A DNA stretch of 64,000 nucleotides from Streptosporangium oxazolinicum (GTDB lineage Bacteria; Actinomycetota; Actinomycetes; Streptosporangiales; Streptosporangiaceae). The notes under the pieces were generated by a model. It made no database searches. It was not told the DNA's origin and was given only the letters and a program-made list of their open reading frames with translations. How positions within the stretch are numbered: the stretch's first letter is position 1; the number at the start of each line of letters is the position of its first letter. Both the position numbers and the translations under genes were made by a program. The stretch is from contig NZ_BAABAQ010000002.1 of the NCBI RefSeq assembly GCF_039537505.1, positions 744,001 through 808,000 of the forward strand, in the 5' to 3' direction. Shown piece by piece: positions 63,965 through 64,000 of the stretch.

Positions 63965-64000
63965 GGCAACCACAAGGCTACCGACGCGACCGCGCGGTCT

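Overview
The window is very GC-rich with strong G/C third-position bias. It carries F420 enzymes, a mycothiol-type DinB/MDMPI protein, GlnE beside a GlnA2-type glutamine synthetase, a SARP regulator and modular PKS/NRPS genes. This points to a filamentous actinomycete, plausibly Streptosporangiales. The order is inferred from overall character, not from a marker gene.

1-21270 is the right-hand end of a hybrid polyketide/non-ribosomal peptide cluster on the + strand. A PKS gene cut by the window edge (KS-AT-DH-KR-ACP plus docking region; methylmalonyl-type AT) is followed by a second single-module PKS (docking-KS-AT-DH-KR-ACP; malonyl-type AT). Next come an MmyB-like XRE regulator and a two-module NRPS (C-A-T-C-A-T-TE) whose first A domain reads as serine. 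An FAD monooxygenase, a stand-alone condensation/PapA-like acyltransferase and an NTF2/SnoaL-like protein follow. The last four genes are joined by two ATGA overlaps and a 21-bp gap, so they form one operon. The inferred logic is a partly unsaturated polyketide passed to Ser and one more amino acid, released by the TE and then tailored. The two KS domains share a tract identical at 592 of 593 bases.

21.3-31 kb is a mixed accessory stretch: a DUF397 protein, a GCS2/YbdK-type ligase, a FOXRED2-like flavoprotein preceded by a 42-codon leader ORF derived from a carboxymuconolactone-decarboxylase (CMD) gene, two tandem CMD/AhpD-like proteins, an MDMPI-like protein, a tiny Asp/Gly-rich lipoprotein, an NlpC/P60 hydrolase, an LLM flavin enzyme and an uncharacterised membrane protein.

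31-39 kb is a nitrogen-linked block: glnE, a class I glutamine amidotransferase, an alpha/beta hydrolase, a hotdog-fold protein and a GlnA2-type glutamine synthetase.

39.1-41.8 kb holds a compact trio: a terpene-synthase-like protein that has lost both metal-binding motifs, a four-EF-hand calcium-binding protein, and an intact class I terpene synthase.

42-47.7 kb holds two paralogous multi-TM NarL-type histidine kinases flanking one protein that fuses a SARP (winged helix + BTAD), a receiver and a LuxR-type HTH. A secreted beta-propeller-like protein follows.

49-61 kb is mainly housekeeping: nadE, an MFS/TetR efflux operon with a clear palindromic operator, a second MFS, panB, two PLP enzymes, an F420:NADPH reductase, map and small conserved actinobacterial genes. 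61.3-64 kb is a CopC - CopD/CtaG copper/oxidase-assembly operon. No tRNA, rRNA, CRISPR array, transposase or integrase was recognised.
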